From Microlunatus soli (GTDB lineage: Bacteria; Actinomycetota; Actinomycetes; Propionibacteriales; Propionibacteriaceae), in contig NZ_LT629772.1 of NCBI RefSeq assembly GCF_900105385.1, forward strand, positions 2,480,001 to 2,544,000: a DNA stretch of 64,000 bases. The letters are read 5' to 3'. How positions within the stretch are numbered: position 1 is the first letter of the stretch; every line of letters begins with the position of its first letter. The notes under the pieces are model-generated. The model was not told the origin of the DNA and did no database searches. It worked only from the letters and a program-made list of their open reading frames with translations. The position numbers and the translations under genes were made by a program. Positions 52,474 to 61,684 of this stretch are shown here, piece by piece.

Positions 52474-53097
52474 TCAGGACTCGGCGACCACCTTGTCCGC
52501 CAACCACTCCAGCAGCGGGCGCAATTCGGCACCGACCTGCTCGACCCGATCCAGCGCCTCGGCACCGAACAACCAGTCGTCGAAGCCGAGATGCCGGGCG
52601 GCGATCAGCGATCGATGCCGCAGCAGGTCCGCGCGCGGATGATCGGCCGGGTAGCCCTTCGGCACCCGTTTCATCCTGTCCCCCTTGATCTCGTAGCCAC
52701 GCTCGACGAGGTCGTCGACGATCCGCTGCAGCCGGGCACCGGAACGACCGGCGACCGCTGCCCGGAACCGTTCCCGCTGCTCCGTCGACCCGTACCACCA
52801 GGCGCCCTGCATCGTCATCCCCTCGAACCCGAGCCCGACGCCGATCTCGATGTTCCGGTCGATCCTGATCGATGACGACTGGTTCTGCCACCACCACGCG
52901 GTCTTGCCGTAATGCCACACCGCATGGTCGGCATAGCTGGGGTCGCGATCCGCCAGCTCGTCCAGCAGCTGGATCATCGGGACCCTGACCAGCCGCTCGC
53001 GGTCGGCGCGGACCTCCTCCCGGACCGACAGCGGCGGATCTCCCTCGAGGCGAGCGAGCACGTCGAACGCCTCGCGCGGCCAGCCGTTGAATGCCAT
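52474..53097 (-). CDS. DUF2461-family protein
   Basis: 207 residues from ATG 53097. The start FNGWPREAFDVLARLEGDPP and the segments GKTAWWWQNQSSSIRIDRNI and GAWWYGSTEQRERFRAAV fit the DUF2461 (TIGR02453) pattern, a widely conserved bacterial protein of unknown function. There is no signal peptide, so it is cytoplasmic. It may be co-transcribed with the PhyH gene. The divergent gene at 53184 begins 86 bases away. Confidence 0.75.
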   Translation of the reverse strand: MAFNGWPREAFDVLARLEGDPPLSVREEVRADRERLVRVPMIQLLDELADRDPSYADHAVWHYGKTAWWWQNQSSSIRIDRNIEIGVGLGFEGMTMQGAWWYGSTEQRERFRAAVAGRSGARLQRIVDDLVERGYEIKGDRMKRVPKGYPADHPRADLLRHRSLIAARHLGFDDWLFGAEALDRVEQVGAELRPLLEWLADKVVAES

Positions 53098-53173
53098 GGC
53101 TCGATCCTGGCAGCAAGCACCGACGGTTCGGGCGCACAGCCACGGCTCAGCTCCGAGGCCATCCGATCATTAC

Positions 53174-53207
53174 TATTGACCGAGTGGACAATAAGCGCTC
53201 ACTCGGT
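53174..53207. promoter_or_regulatory. Overlapping inverted repeats at the start codon, probable TetR operator
   Basis: TATTGACC-GAGT-GGACAATA (53174-53193) is a 20-bp near-palindrome with one mismatch. ACCGAGTG (53179-53186) and CACTCGGT (53200-53207) form a second, perfect 8-base inverted repeat. Both include the GTG start codon at 53184, so bound repressor would block initiation of this gene and of the TetR gene co-transcribed with it. Confidence 0.65.
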
Positions 53208-53582
53208 GCCGCCACCGGCATCGTGATCGGCTATCTCGGACTCACGCTCAGCACCCTCGCCGCGCTCGTGATCATGGCGGCAGCAGCACCCCGATACGCC
53301 ACCACCGAAGCCTGGGTGCATGCGATCATCGTGGCCGTCTTCGCCGTCGTCCTCACCCTGCGCCTGCGAGCGGCACGAGCCGGTGACCGACGGGCTGTTC
53401 GCGCCGTCGGCATCATTGCCGCGGTGCTGCTGATCGCCAACCTGATCGAGGCTGCCACCGGTCTGTTCCCCGGCTGGATGCGGATCGAGATGATCGTCAT
53501 CGCCGCGCTGATGGCCGTGCTCCTGGTGACGGTCGTGCGAGGCTCTCGACAAACGGTCGCCGAGCAGCGGTCGGGCAACTGA
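53184..53582 (+). CDS. Small membrane protein co-transcribed with TetR regulator
   Basis: 132 residues from GTG 53184; no Shine-Dalgarno, so probably leaderless. Four TM segments: TGIVIGYLGLTLSTLAALVI, AWVHAIIVAVFAVVLTL, VGIIAAVLLIANLIEAATGL and IEMIVIAALMAVLLVTVV, in a DoxX/DUF4345-like size class but without recognisable motifs. The start lies in an operator, and the stop overlaps the TetR ATG (TGATG), so it is translated and regulated with the repressor. Possibly a resistance or homeostasis protein. Confidence 0.75.
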   Translation: MDNKRSLGAATGIVIGYLGLTLSTLAALVIMAAAAPRYATTEAWVHAIIVAVFAVVLTLRLRAARAGDRRAVRAVGIIAAVLLIANLIEAATGLFPGWMRIEMIVIAALMAVLLVTVVRGSRQTVAEQRSGN

Positions 53583-54193
53583 TGGCAGCCGCACGGTCGG
53601 GCCCGCGACAACGACTCGGCGAAGACGAACGCCGCTCGCAGATCATCGACGGCTGCGTCGCGGCGCTGGCACGGCACGGGTATCGCCACACGTCACTGGC
53701 CCAGGTTGCGCTGGCGGCAGGTGTCTCCAAGGGACTGGTCTCGCACTATTTCAGCGACCGCGAGGCACTGATGGAACAGACCGCACTCGCCACCGTGAAC
53801 GCTCTGCGGGACGACTTGGCGGCACGGATCGACACCACGGCACCGGTGGCGGAGGTGATCCGCTCGGCCTTGCACGAGGTGGTGGCGCTGGGCCGGACCC
53901 ACGGCGCCCACCTGCGGGCGGTCAACGCGATCGTGCACAACCTGCGCCGGGCCGACGGCAGCCCACGCCTCGATCTGCATCTGTACGAGGAGACGTACCG
54001 GCAGCAGCAGGAACTGTTCCGCCGAGGGCAACGCTCCGGCGAACTCCGCGACTTCGACACTCGCGTGATGGCGGTCACCTACCAGGGTGCGATCGACACC
54101 ATGCTCGCCTATCTGGCCTCCCACTCCGAGCAGGACGCCGACGAGTACGCCGATGCGCTGGCCGACCTGCTGATCAACGCGATCAGTCGCTGA
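53582..54193 (+). CDS. TetR-family transcriptional regulator
   Basis: 203 residues, ATG overlapping the preceding stop. The HTH (about 18-64) is RRSQIIDGCVAALARHGYRH followed by TSLAQVALAAGVSKGLVSHY and FSDREAL. The all-helical ligand domain contains a BetI-like C-terminal pattern (FDTRVMAVTYQGAIDTMLAY). It most likely represses its own two-gene operon at 53174-53207 until a ligand binds. It ends 57 bases before the convergent mutarotase-like gene. Confidence 0.92.
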   Translation: MAAARSGPRQRLGEDERRSQIIDGCVAALARHGYRHTSLAQVALAAGVSKGLVSHYFSDREALMEQTALATVNALRDDLAARIDTTAPVAEVIRSALHEVVALGRTHGAHLRAVNAIVHNLRRADGSPRLDLHLYEETYRQQQELFRRGQRSGELRDFDTRVMAVTYQGAIDTMLAYLASHSEQDADEYADALADLLINAISR

Positions 54194-54250
54194 GCGGAGA
54201 GGCGGCCGATTCTTCGGTGTTCGCCGCCGCTCCCTCACCGCACAAGCGGG

Positions 54251-55036
54251 CTACGCCTCGGAGAGCGTCAGTCGCCAGCGCAGTTCGCCCGATCGGTCGA
54301 GGACGGCGGCGGCCTCCGGGTCGGCGGCCGGTTCGGCGGTCCGCCCGATCATCGGCTCGATCCCGATCGTCCGGTATGGCGCGGCCGCGGGCCAGCCGTC
54401 CAGATTGCGCCAATACATCAACGAGGTCGACGCCTCACCGGTGGTCACTTCCCAGCGCAACCGGAGCCGGTCGGAACCGTCCACCACGACGACCTCGGCA
54501 CAGTCGATGATCATCGCGTACGCCGTGCCGTCGACCGGTAGCAGCCGGCCGGCGTCCACGGCGCCGAGCTGCGGCCAGTAGCTCTGTTGCAGCGTCGGAT
54601 GATCAAGGACTCGCATCGGTGGCCGGCCGGTGATCTCGATCCGTGCCTGCGGGCCGAGATCGAGCAGTGCGTGCACGGCGTGGGTGAATCGCAGGCCGGG
54701 CGATCCCTGGATCCGGTAGTCGATGGTGAGTCCGTCGGCGCCGGGGACGACGGTGCGCTGCAGGTGTGCTTCGGCGACGTCACAGCCGGCGCTCGACGGC
54801 CCCTCCGACGGTGTCCACGGGGCGGTCCACGCGGCCCCATGATCGGGAGCGCCGCGGACGGTCGGGAAACACTCCTCCGCCCCGCCGGCGTCGACGAAGT
54901 CCTGACCGCTGATCGCGATGTCGCGTGCCTCGTGGATCGCGGGATCGGGATGGCGCCACAGCCACTCGCGGTCTGCACTGCGCAGCGAGGTCCATCTGCC
55001 ACCGTGCTGCAGATCGCTGCTGAGTCGAAGGGTCAT
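54251..55036 (-). CDS. Galactose-mutarotase-like protein
   Basis: 261 residues, last gene of the minus-strand operon. A beta-rich sequence with LTIDYRIQGSPGLRFTHAVH, RLRLRWEVTTGEASTSLMYW and PYRTIGIEPMIGR, the last close to the G-I-E-P-M motif of aldose 1-epimerases. It probably interconverts sugar anomers or binds a sugar after alpha-galactosidase cleavage. The catalytic His/Glu pair of GalM is not fully evident, so it could be a divergent epimerase or binding protein. It starts 19 bases after the GH36 gene. Confidence 0.7.
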   Translation of the reverse strand: MTLRLSSDLQHGGRWTSLRSADREWLWRHPDPAIHEARDIAISGQDFVDAGGAEECFPTVRGAPDHGAAWTAPWTPSEGPSSAGCDVAEAHLQRTVVPGADGLTIDYRIQGSPGLRFTHAVHALLDLGPQARIEITGRPPMRVLDHPTLQQSYWPQLGAVDAGRLLPVDGTAYAMIIDCAEVVVVDGSDRLRLRWEVTTGEASTSLMYWRNLDGWPAAAPYRTIGIEPMIGRTAEPAADPEAAAVLDRSGELRWRLTLSEA

Positions 55037-55055
55037 CGCCCGCCCTCACCGGTGA

Positions 55056-57155
55056 TCATCCCTGGCGTTCCAGGATGATCAGATCCGCATCAGGGGCCAG
55101 CACGGACCGGATCGGCAGTCCGACGGCCATCGCGTCGGCACCGCTGACGGTGTCGCCACCGACCCGGCGGTAGCGGGCGTCCGGGTCGAGACCACGCGGC
55201 CGCACCGTCTCGTCCCGGTCGGCGCCCGGCCGCAGGAACACGAAAAGACAGCTGCGGTCCCGGTCGCCGTACTCGAGCATGTAGATCGGGTCCTGCGGCG
55301 TGCCGTGCCGGTGGACGTCGCCGTTGTGCACGGTGCCGCGGATCTCCTTGTAGGTGGCGATCAGCTCCGCGGCGCGGCTCCGGGTCGCGCTGTCCCAGCC
55401 GAGCAGGTCCGATCCGACCCCGAGCACACCGGTCATCGCCACCGCGAACCGGAAGCCGAGGCTGGCCGGGTCATGGTCGAGTTCGTCCGGTTCGTCGGTG
55501 ACCCAGGAGCTCATCACCGATGCCGGATAGCGACCGAGGAAGCCGTGTTGGATCGCGAGCCGGTCCCGCGGTCCGGTCTCGTCGCTGGTCCAGACGACAT
55601 CGGTGCGGGCGAGGACGGCGTTGTCGATCCGGCCACCGCCGCCGGCGCAGGCCTCGACGGTGACGTGGGGGAACTCGGTCCGTAGCAGGTGCAACAGGGC
55701 GTAGTAGCCCAGTGTGTGTTGCACGCTCCATTGCCGTCCATGATCATCTCCGGGGCGGCCGCCGTCGCTGATCGGGCGGTTCAGGTCCCACTTCAGGTAG
55801 CTGATCCGGCTGTCGGCCAGGACGTCTCGCAGCATCTGGCCGACCCAGGCCAGCACCTCGGGTCGCCCGAGATCGAGGACGTACTGGTTGCGTCCGGTGA
55901 GCAGTGGCCGGTCCCCAGCACGGTAGATCCAGTCCGGGTGAGCGCGGAAGAGATCGCTGTCCGGGTTGACCGCCTCCGGCTCGACCCACAGACCGAAGCG
56001 CATCCCGGCCCCGGTCACCGTGTCGATCAACGGGCCCAGCCCGTCGGGGAACTTGGCCGGATCCGGGGTCCAGTCGCCGAGCCCTGCGCGGTCACTGGTC
56101 CGTCCGGCGAACCAGCCGTCGTCGACAACGAACACCTCGGCACCGAGTTCGGCGGCGATTCCGGCCAACCGGCGTTGATGATCGAGCTCGACATCGAACT
56201 CGGTCGCATACCACGAGTTGTAGACGATCGGTCGGTGATCAACAGCCTGGTTGCGGGCCAGCTGCCCACGTTGATACCGGTGCCACTGCGCCGCCATCGC
56301 GTCGGAGTCCTCGGCCGCGCCACGGATCCCCAGCATGGCGGGAGTTTCGAACGACTCCCCCGGCTCCAAGGTGATCACGCAGGTCTCGTCGTCGATGCCA
56401 CCGGCGACCCGGACACGATCGGCGCCCGGCACCGCATCGACCAGCATCCGCCAGGAACCGCTCCAGGCCAGGGCGATCGAGTAGCTCGGCCTCGCGCTGC
56501 CTGCATCCCAGTCGTCCAGCGGCGCGACCGTGATCACCGGACTGTAGCGGTGCGAGGTGAAGCCCTGCCGGCTGCCGATCGACAGCTCACCCGACGGCAG
56601 CACGGCCCGTTGTTCGCCGAACTCGTGAGCCCAGGCACCTGCGAGATAGTCGATCCGGGCTCCCGGGCCGATCGGCAGCTGCCAGCCGGCACTGAACAGC
56701 CGCGGGAAGGTCAGCGATCGGCTGCCGGTGTTCTTGACGATCACCTTCTTGGCGACCACGTCATGATCACGACTGGTTTCGATCTCGGAGGTCAACCGCA
56801 GCTGTCCGGTGCTGTCGGTGTGCACGGCCCGCAGGATCGTCCGGGGACCGTCGGTGTCCAGCGTGACCTGGGCCGGGTCGAGTCGCAGCCGTGCACCGAT
56901 CAGCCCGTCACCATGATCGACGATCAGCTCGGCTCCCCTGGTCTGCCGGGTGCCGGTCGCGGAGTACTCGGTCGGCACCGCGTCGATCTCCAGGTCGTAG
57001 TTGACCCACGGCATCTTCCACGGCTGTTCGTCACTCCGCTCACCCCAGCCGATCATGATCAGGCCGGTGCCGTCCGGTGACTCGGACACCGCATACTCGC
57101 TGCCGCGGGTCGGCAGCCGCCACACCCGTCCGTCTCGGTCGGTGCTGTCAGTCAC
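55056..57155 (-). CDS. GH36 alpha-galactosidase
   Basis: 699 residues from GTG 57155, overlapping the permease stop (GTGA); the longer open frame upstream only shadows the permeases. An N-terminal beta-supersandwich (1-300) precedes the TIM barrel (about 305-640): VFVVDDGWFAGR, RFGLWVEPEAVNPDS, SYLKWDLNR with nucleophile D457, CAGGGGRIDN and WTSDETGPRDRL with acid/base D525. It retains the usual clan GH-D geometry. No signal peptide, so it cleaves imported alpha-galactosides such as raffinose or melibiose in the cytoplasm, fed by the adjacent ABC importer. Confidence 0.94.
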   Translation of the reverse strand: MTDSTDRDGRVWRLPTRGSEYAVSESPDGTGLIMIGWGERSDEQPWKMPWVNYDLEIDAVPTEYSATGTRQTRGAELIVDHGDGLIGARLRLDPAQVTLDTDGPRTILRAVHTDSTGQLRLTSEIETSRDHDVVAKKVIVKNTGSRSLTFPRLFSAGWQLPIGPGARIDYLAGAWAHEFGEQRAVLPSGELSIGSRQGFTSHRYSPVITVAPLDDWDAGSARPSYSIALAWSGSWRMLVDAVPGADRVRVAGGIDDETCVITLEPGESFETPAMLGIRGAAEDSDAMAAQWHRYQRGQLARNQAVDHRPIVYNSWYATEFDVELDHQRRLAGIAAELGAEVFVVDDGWFAGRTSDRAGLGDWTPDPAKFPDGLGPLIDTVTGAGMRFGLWVEPEAVNPDSDLFRAHPDWIYRAGDRPLLTGRNQYVLDLGRPEVLAWVGQMLRDVLADSRISYLKWDLNRPISDGGRPGDDHGRQWSVQHTLGYYALLHLLRTEFPHVTVEACAGGGGRIDNAVLARTDVVWTSDETGPRDRLAIQHGFLGRYPASVMSSWVTDEPDELDHDPASLGFRFAVAMTGVLGVGSDLLGWDSATRSRAAELIATYKEIRGTVHNGDVHRHGTPQDPIYMLEYGDRDRSCLFVFLRPGADRDETVRPRGLDPDARYRRVGGDTVSGADAMAVGLPIRSVLAPDADLIILERQG

Positions 57156-58018
57156 TTGTTGGCTCCTACCAACAGTCCGGACACGAAGTGCTTCTGAAAG
57201 ATGAAGAAGACGATCGCGGGCGGCAGTGCGGCGATGATCGACCCGGCGGCGACGACGTTCCACTCGCTGACGTAGCCGCCCTGCAGATTGAGCAGTGCCG
57301 CGGTGACCGGAAACTTGGTCTGGGTCCGCAGCACCGTCATCGCCCAGAGCAGGTCGTTGAAGATCCAGGTCGTTGCCAACGCGGCCAGCGCCGCCAATGA
57401 CGGCCGGCACAGCGGCAGCACGATCCGCAGGTAGATCCGCCAAGGGCCGGCACCGTCGACCACCGCGGCCTCGAACACCTCCTGCGGAATGCTGCGCATG
57501 AAGCCGTGCAGCACGAAGGTGTAGAAGCCCAGCCCGAAGCCGACCTGTACCACGATCAGCGCGAACAGGGTGTCGTAGATTCCCAACCCTTCGGCGATCT
57601 TGGCGACCGGGATCAACAAGATCTGTGGGGGCATCAGGTTGCCCGCCAGCATGATCAGCAGGATCACCCGGCGGAACGGGATCCGAAATCTGCTCAGCGC
57701 GTACGCCGCCATCGACCCGAGCAACAGGCTCAGCACGACCGCCGACACCGTGACGATCACACTGTTCCCGAGGGCGTGTTTGGTGCCGGCGTTGAAGGCG
57801 GTGATGAAACCCTCGACAGTGAAGCTTCGCGGTAGGGAGGACAGTCCGTTCAACGACAGGTCGTCGAAGGAGCGGAAGGCAATCACGGTGACGAACACCA
57901 GTGGGCTGATGTACAGCAGCGTGAACGGGATCATGATCACGTGGAAGACCGGCGAGCGTTTGTTCGGGCCACGGGCACGGCCACGGTGGGTGGTGTCGGC
58001 TGCTGCCACGGTTGCCAT
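57152..58018 (-). CDS. Sugar ABC permease (MalG-like)
   Basis: 288 residues, ATG 58018. Six TM segments starting HVIMIPFTLLYISPLVFVTV; the EAA loop is QEVFEAAVVDGAGPWRIYLR. It is the second permease of a CUT1-family sugar importer, with the MalF-like gene 3 bases upstream. It overlaps the alpha-galactosidase by 4 bases. CUT1 systems import oligosaccharides intact, matching an intracellular GH36. No ATPase gene is in the operon as far as visible. Confidence 0.94.
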   Translation of the reverse strand: MATVAAADTTHRGRARGPNKRSPVFHVIMIPFTLLYISPLVFVTVIAFRSFDDLSLNGLSSLPRSFTVEGFITAFNAGTKHALGNSVIVTVSAVVLSLLLGSMAAYALSRFRIPFRRVILLIMLAGNLMPPQILLIPVAKIAEGLGIYDTLFALIVVQVGFGLGFYTFVLHGFMRSIPQEVFEAAVVDGAGPWRIYLRIVLPLCRPSLAALAALATTWIFNDLLWAMTVLRTQTKFPVTAALLNLQGGYVSEWNVVAAGSIIAALPPAIVFFIFQKHFVSGLLVGANK

Positions 58019-58021
58019 CGC

Positions 58022-58969
58022 TCAGTCCTCCTGTCGAGACGCGCGGGCGAGATAGCTGATGATGAAGCCGACCGCGAGGACGAAGATCACGACCGCGATC
58101 GCCGAGCCGTAGCCGAGGTTCACCACGGTGAACCCCTGCTCGAACATGTAGGTGCTGAGCAGTTGGCTGCTGTCGTACGGGCCGCCCCTGGTCATCGCCC
58201 AGACGATGTCGAAGGTGCGGAGCGAGTCGATCACGGTGACGGCGAAGATCACCGTGTTGACGCCCTTCAACTGGGGCATCACCACCGACCAGAATCGCTG
58301 CCAGCGGTTGGCGCCGTCGACCGCGGCCGCCTCCTCCAGGGACGGGTCGCAGCCCTTCAGCCCGGCGAGGTAGAGCACCATGATGTAGCCCACTTGGCGC
58401 CAGACGGCCGCCACCAGAACGGCCAGCAGCGCGGTGTCCGGGTCGGCCAGCCACGGATGTTCGAGCTTGCTCAGCCCGACCAGGCCGAGCATGGTGTTCA
58501 CCGCGCCGTCGGGCTGGTAGATCACTCGCCAGAACAGCCCGGTGACGGCCAGCGAGAACACCATCGGCAGGTAGATCGCGCTGCGATAGATGCCGACGCC
58601 GCGGCGCGGCTTGTTCAGGGCAACTGCGAGGGCCAACCCGCCCGCCACCGACAGCCCGCCGAACAGCACCACCCAGATCGCGTTGTTGATCAACGCGGTC
58701 CGGAAGACCGGATCGACGGCGAGATCGGCGAAATTCTGCAGGCCGATGTATTCGGCCGGGCCGACCCCCTTCCACCGGGTCAACGACAAGGAGAACGAAT
58801 TGGCGGCCGGCCAGAACACCCAGGCGATCTCCATCACCACCGGGATGATCAGGAACAACCAGGCCACCGGTGGCACCCGGCGCAGCGCCCGGCCGGCCGC
58901 CCGCATCCGGGTCGGCCGGGCCGGTGCGATCTCCTCGGCCATCGTCGTGCTGGCGGCCGGTGCTGTCAC
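58022..58969 (-). CDS. Sugar ABC permease (MalF-like)
   Basis: 315 residues, GTG start overlapping the binding-protein stop (GTGA). A basic leader (MRAAGRALRRVP) precedes six TM segments; the EAA loop is PSLEEAAAVDGANRWQRFWS, and FDIVWAMTRGGPYDSSQLLS is the conserved late loop of UgpA/MalF permeases. Together with the MalG-like protein it forms the pore for an alpha-galactoside-type sugar. Confidence 0.94.
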   Translation of the reverse strand: MTAPAASTTMAEEIAPARPTRMRAAGRALRRVPPVAWLFLIIPVVMEIAWVFWPAANSFSLSLTRWKGVGPAEYIGLQNFADLAVDPVFRTALINNAIWVVLFGGLSVAGGLALAVALNKPRRGVGIYRSAIYLPMVFSLAVTGLFWRVIYQPDGAVNTMLGLVGLSKLEHPWLADPDTALLAVLVAAVWRQVGYIMVLYLAGLKGCDPSLEEAAAVDGANRWQRFWSVVMPQLKGVNTVIFAVTVIDSLRTFDIVWAMTRGGPYDSSQLLSTYMFEQGFTVVNLGYGSAIAVVIFVLAVGFIISYLARASRQED

Positions 58970-60333
58970 GACTTCCAGACCTTCTCCGCCGACTTCTGCC
59001 AGTCCTTCAGGATCGAGGTCAGCTCGTCGGGATGGTCGATGAACCGGGTCAACGCCTTGTCCGCGGTGAGCTGCAGTTCATCGGAGGAGTCGCGGTTGAA
59101 GAACTGGGTGATCTCCTTGGTCTTGTCCAACAGGGCAAGACCCTTCTTCACCATCGGTGAGAAGTTGGAGGTGTCGACGTCCGGACTGGTCGGGATGGTC
59201 GCCGACGCGGACAATTCGATGTACTTCTGCTGCGGATCCGGCTTGGCCAGATAGGCCATCAGCTCCTTGGCACCGGTCGGATTGGGCGCCTTGGCCGATG
59301 CCATGTAGCCGTCGGTCGGTGCTTCCTCGGCGCTGGCGATGGACGGGTCGATGGTCGGCACCGAGAAGAAGTCCAGATCATCGACCACCGACTTCGGCAC
59401 TGCGGTGGAGATGAAGGAGCCGGTGAGGAACATCGCGGCCTTCTTCTGCACCAGCGGGGTGACCGCGGTCTGGTTGTCGTAGGAGGTCATGTTCGGGTCG
59501 AAATACGGCAGGATCCGCTTGTATTCCTGCATCACCTTCACCACCTGGGGATCGGTGAAGGAGTGCTCCCCGGCCAACAGCTCGCGATGGTACGGAGCTC
59601 CGTTGATCCGCAGATTGAGGTAGTCGAACCAGCCCGATGCCATCCACGGCGTCGAACCGATGCCGTTGGTCAACGGGTTGATGCCCTTCTTCTTCAGGGT
59701 GTTGCAGAGCTTGATGAAGTCGTCCCAGGTTGTCGGTGGCTCGACACCCCAGCCCTTGAACGCCGACTTGCGGTAGAAGATCGACCACCAGTAGTAGCTG
59801 GTCGGAATGAAGATCTGCTTGCCGTCCTCTGTGCTGGACAGTGCCTTCAGCGCCGGCGAGAAGTTGGCGCAGACGCCGTCCCCGGTCCACATGTCCGAAA
59901 CGTCGAGCAACAAGCCCTGCTTGGCGTAGTCCCGGGCGACCGACCCGGCCAGCCAGCCGATCACGTCAGGGGGCGTGGCCGAGGTCAGATAGGTCGACAA
60001 CTGGGCACGGAACTGCTCCGAGGCGACCGCGTTCACCGTGGTCTTCGGGCCCGGGAACTCCTTGACGACGGTGAGCAGGGCGTCGCGCACCTTCGGCTCG
60101 GAGAAGGCGATCTGAAGAGTCAGCGGTGCGTTGGCGTTCTTGGCGCCCGACGCCACCGGCTTCGGCGAGCCGCCCCCACTGCCGATGCAGCCGGTCAGGG
60201 CCGCGCCGCTCAGGGCTGCGGCTGCGCCCAACAACGAACGGCGGCCGACCACGGACGAGCCGAACACCGTCCGTCGGATACCGGCCGTCGCGGCCGTCGC
60301 GGCCGGTGCGGGATTCATGCTGGCTTGGTTCAT
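58966..60333 (-). CDS. Sugar ABC substrate-binding lipoprotein
   Basis: 455 residues from ATG 60333 (AAGGAG upstream; the frame is open further but unsupported). The signal has VVGRRSLLGAAAALSGAALT then G-C: a twin-Arg pair plus lipobox LTGC. The mature part is a cluster B sugar-binding protein (EQFRAQLSTYLTSATPPDVI, IFIPTSYYWWSIFYRKSAFK, PPTTWDDFIKLCNTLKKKGI, MASGWFDYLNLRINGAPYHR). It captures the substrate for the two permeases with which it is coupled. An alpha-galactoside or galactose-containing oligosaccharide is inferred from the GH36 gene. Confidence 0.93.
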   Translation of the reverse strand: MNQASMNPAPAATAATAGIRRTVFGSSVVGRRSLLGAAAALSGAALTGCIGSGGGSPKPVASGAKNANAPLTLQIAFSEPKVRDALLTVVKEFPGPKTTVNAVASEQFRAQLSTYLTSATPPDVIGWLAGSVARDYAKQGLLLDVSDMWTGDGVCANFSPALKALSSTEDGKQIFIPTSYYWWSIFYRKSAFKGWGVEPPTTWDDFIKLCNTLKKKGINPLTNGIGSTPWMASGWFDYLNLRINGAPYHRELLAGEHSFTDPQVVKVMQEYKRILPYFDPNMTSYDNQTAVTPLVQKKAAMFLTGSFISTAVPKSVVDDLDFFSVPTIDPSIASAEEAPTDGYMASAKAPNPTGAKELMAYLAKPDPQQKYIELSASATIPTSPDVDTSNFSPMVKKGLALLDKTKEITQFFNRDSSDELQLTADKALTRFIDHPDELTSILKDWQKSAEKVWKS

Positions 60334-60376
60334 CGGAACTCTCTCCTTCGCCGGTGCTCCGGCAGATCGTCGTTGA

Positions 60377-61684
60377 TCATGGATGGACGGAAGCGAAGAT
60401 CGCGTTGCATTGCTGCTGCAGCTCGATGTCGGCCCACATCGCGTGCTGGGGTGCCGCGTTGGAGCAGACGATCGATCCCCAGGCGCCGACCCGGGCCGAC
60501 TCGGCCATCGCGAGCCGGCAGAACTCGGCACCCACCGGGCCCTCCTCGAACCGGCCGTCGGCAGGGGTGTAGCCCACCCAGCCCTCGCCGAAGACCAGCG
60601 GTACGTCGTGCCCGACGGCCCAGTCCGCGGCCACCTCGATCCATTCGGAAAGCCGTTGTCGCATGGCGATCCGGTGCACCTGGTAGTGGTCGTAGAGCCA
60701 ACGGTCGAACGCCTCGGCGTCACACCAGTCGTGGACGTACATCTCGACCCGATTGACGATGCTGGCGTTCTCCTTCCAGTGATCAACACCGGCCGGTCGC
60801 CAGCTGTCGAAGGGCGGCGCTTGTGGCTGCAGCAGCTCGGCGACTCCCGCCGGGTCGAAGTCGGCGACCGGTCGACGGATCCCGAAGGTGTCGATCAGGT
60901 CGTCCAGGACGCCGTACACGTAGGGATGGCAGACCAGCACGTCGACGTTGTCCGGGATGCCGCGCATCGCACCGGTGGGCACGCCGGCATAGTTCACGGT
61001 GCACGGCTGGGTGGGGTGTCGATCATGGAAGCGGTCGATGGCCGCGGTCAGTCGCGGTTTCAGCCCGATCAGAGCCTCCGGACCGCGGCGGTGTTCCAGG
61101 TCGGCGGTCAGGTGACCGGTGACGACCTCGTTGTGCAACTCGGTGAAGGCGATCCGATCATCGAGCCCCTCGGCGATCAGCAGGTCGATCAGGTCGGCCT
61201 GGGCGTCGGCGAGCGCATCGGGCCGTTGCTCGGGGTCGATCGCCTGCAGCGCCTCGTGCCATCCCGGTTCGGCAGCGAACGCGGGACTCTGCTGATACTC
61301 CCAGGAGGAGATGATCACGAAGCAGTCGTGCCGTCGGGCTGCCCGGAACAGTTCCAGCAGTTGCTCGCGGGCGTTGATCACGGTCGGTTGGGCGACGTCG
61401 TACCAGCGGGTCCGGCGTCCGACGCCTCCGCTGCCCGGAGTCCCACCACCCAGCGGTTCCAGACGGAAGTGTTCGGTGGCAAGGCCGGACCGGAAGAGCA
61501 GTAGCGGCATGGCACAGATCCGGATCGTGTTGTAGCCGCGGTGTACCGCGTCGGTGAAGGCACGATCGAGGTCGGCGAACGGTTCACCCGGGCCGGTCCG
61601 GACATACCAGGAGAAGTCCCAGAGGGTGATCGTCAGCTTCTCCGGGAGTCCGGGGCGGATCCGATCGGAGGCGATCACGGTCAT
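60377..61684 (-). CDS. Cellulase-like glycoside hydrolase, clan GH-A type
   Basis: 435 residues from ATG 61684, overlapping the upstream gene (ATGA). A TIM-barrel hydrolase with the two retaining glutamates in the expected places: E186 in FTELHNEVVTG (acid/base, strand 4) and E367 in PLVFGEGWVGY (nucleophile, strand 7). Early strands: LTITLWDFSWYVRTGPGE and NTIRICAMPLL. It fits the Pfam cellulase-like/sugar-binding family rather than a named GH family. No signal peptide, so it acts inside the cell, probably on the same imported oligosaccharide as the GH36 enzyme. The exact bond is unknown. Confidence 0.82.
   Translation of the reverse strand: MTVIASDRIRPGLPEKLTITLWDFSWYVRTGPGEPFADLDRAFTDAVHRGYNTIRICAMPLLLFRSGLATEHFRLEPLGGGTPGSGGVGRRTRWYDVAQPTVINAREQLLELFRAARRHDCFVIISSWEYQQSPAFAAEPGWHEALQAIDPEQRPDALADAQADLIDLLIAEGLDDRIAFTELHNEVVTGHLTADLEHRRGPEALIGLKPRLTAAIDRFHDRHPTQPCTVNYAGVPTGAMRGIPDNVDVLVCHPYVYGVLDDLIDTFGIRRPVADFDPAGVAELLQPQAPPFDSWRPAGVDHWKENASIVNRVEMYVHDWCDAEAFDRWLYDHYQVHRIAMRQRLSEWIEVAADWAVGHDVPLVFGEGWVGYTPADGRFEEGPVGAEFCRLAMAESARVGAWGSIVCSNAAPQHAMWADIELQQQCNAIFASVHP

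Noticed and set aside
57156..58775. 540-codon upstream extension of the GH36 alpha-galactosidase frame
   Set aside because: The extension is an out-of-frame shadow of the two permease genes. The GTG at 57155 is coupled to the permease stop and gives the normal GH36 length.
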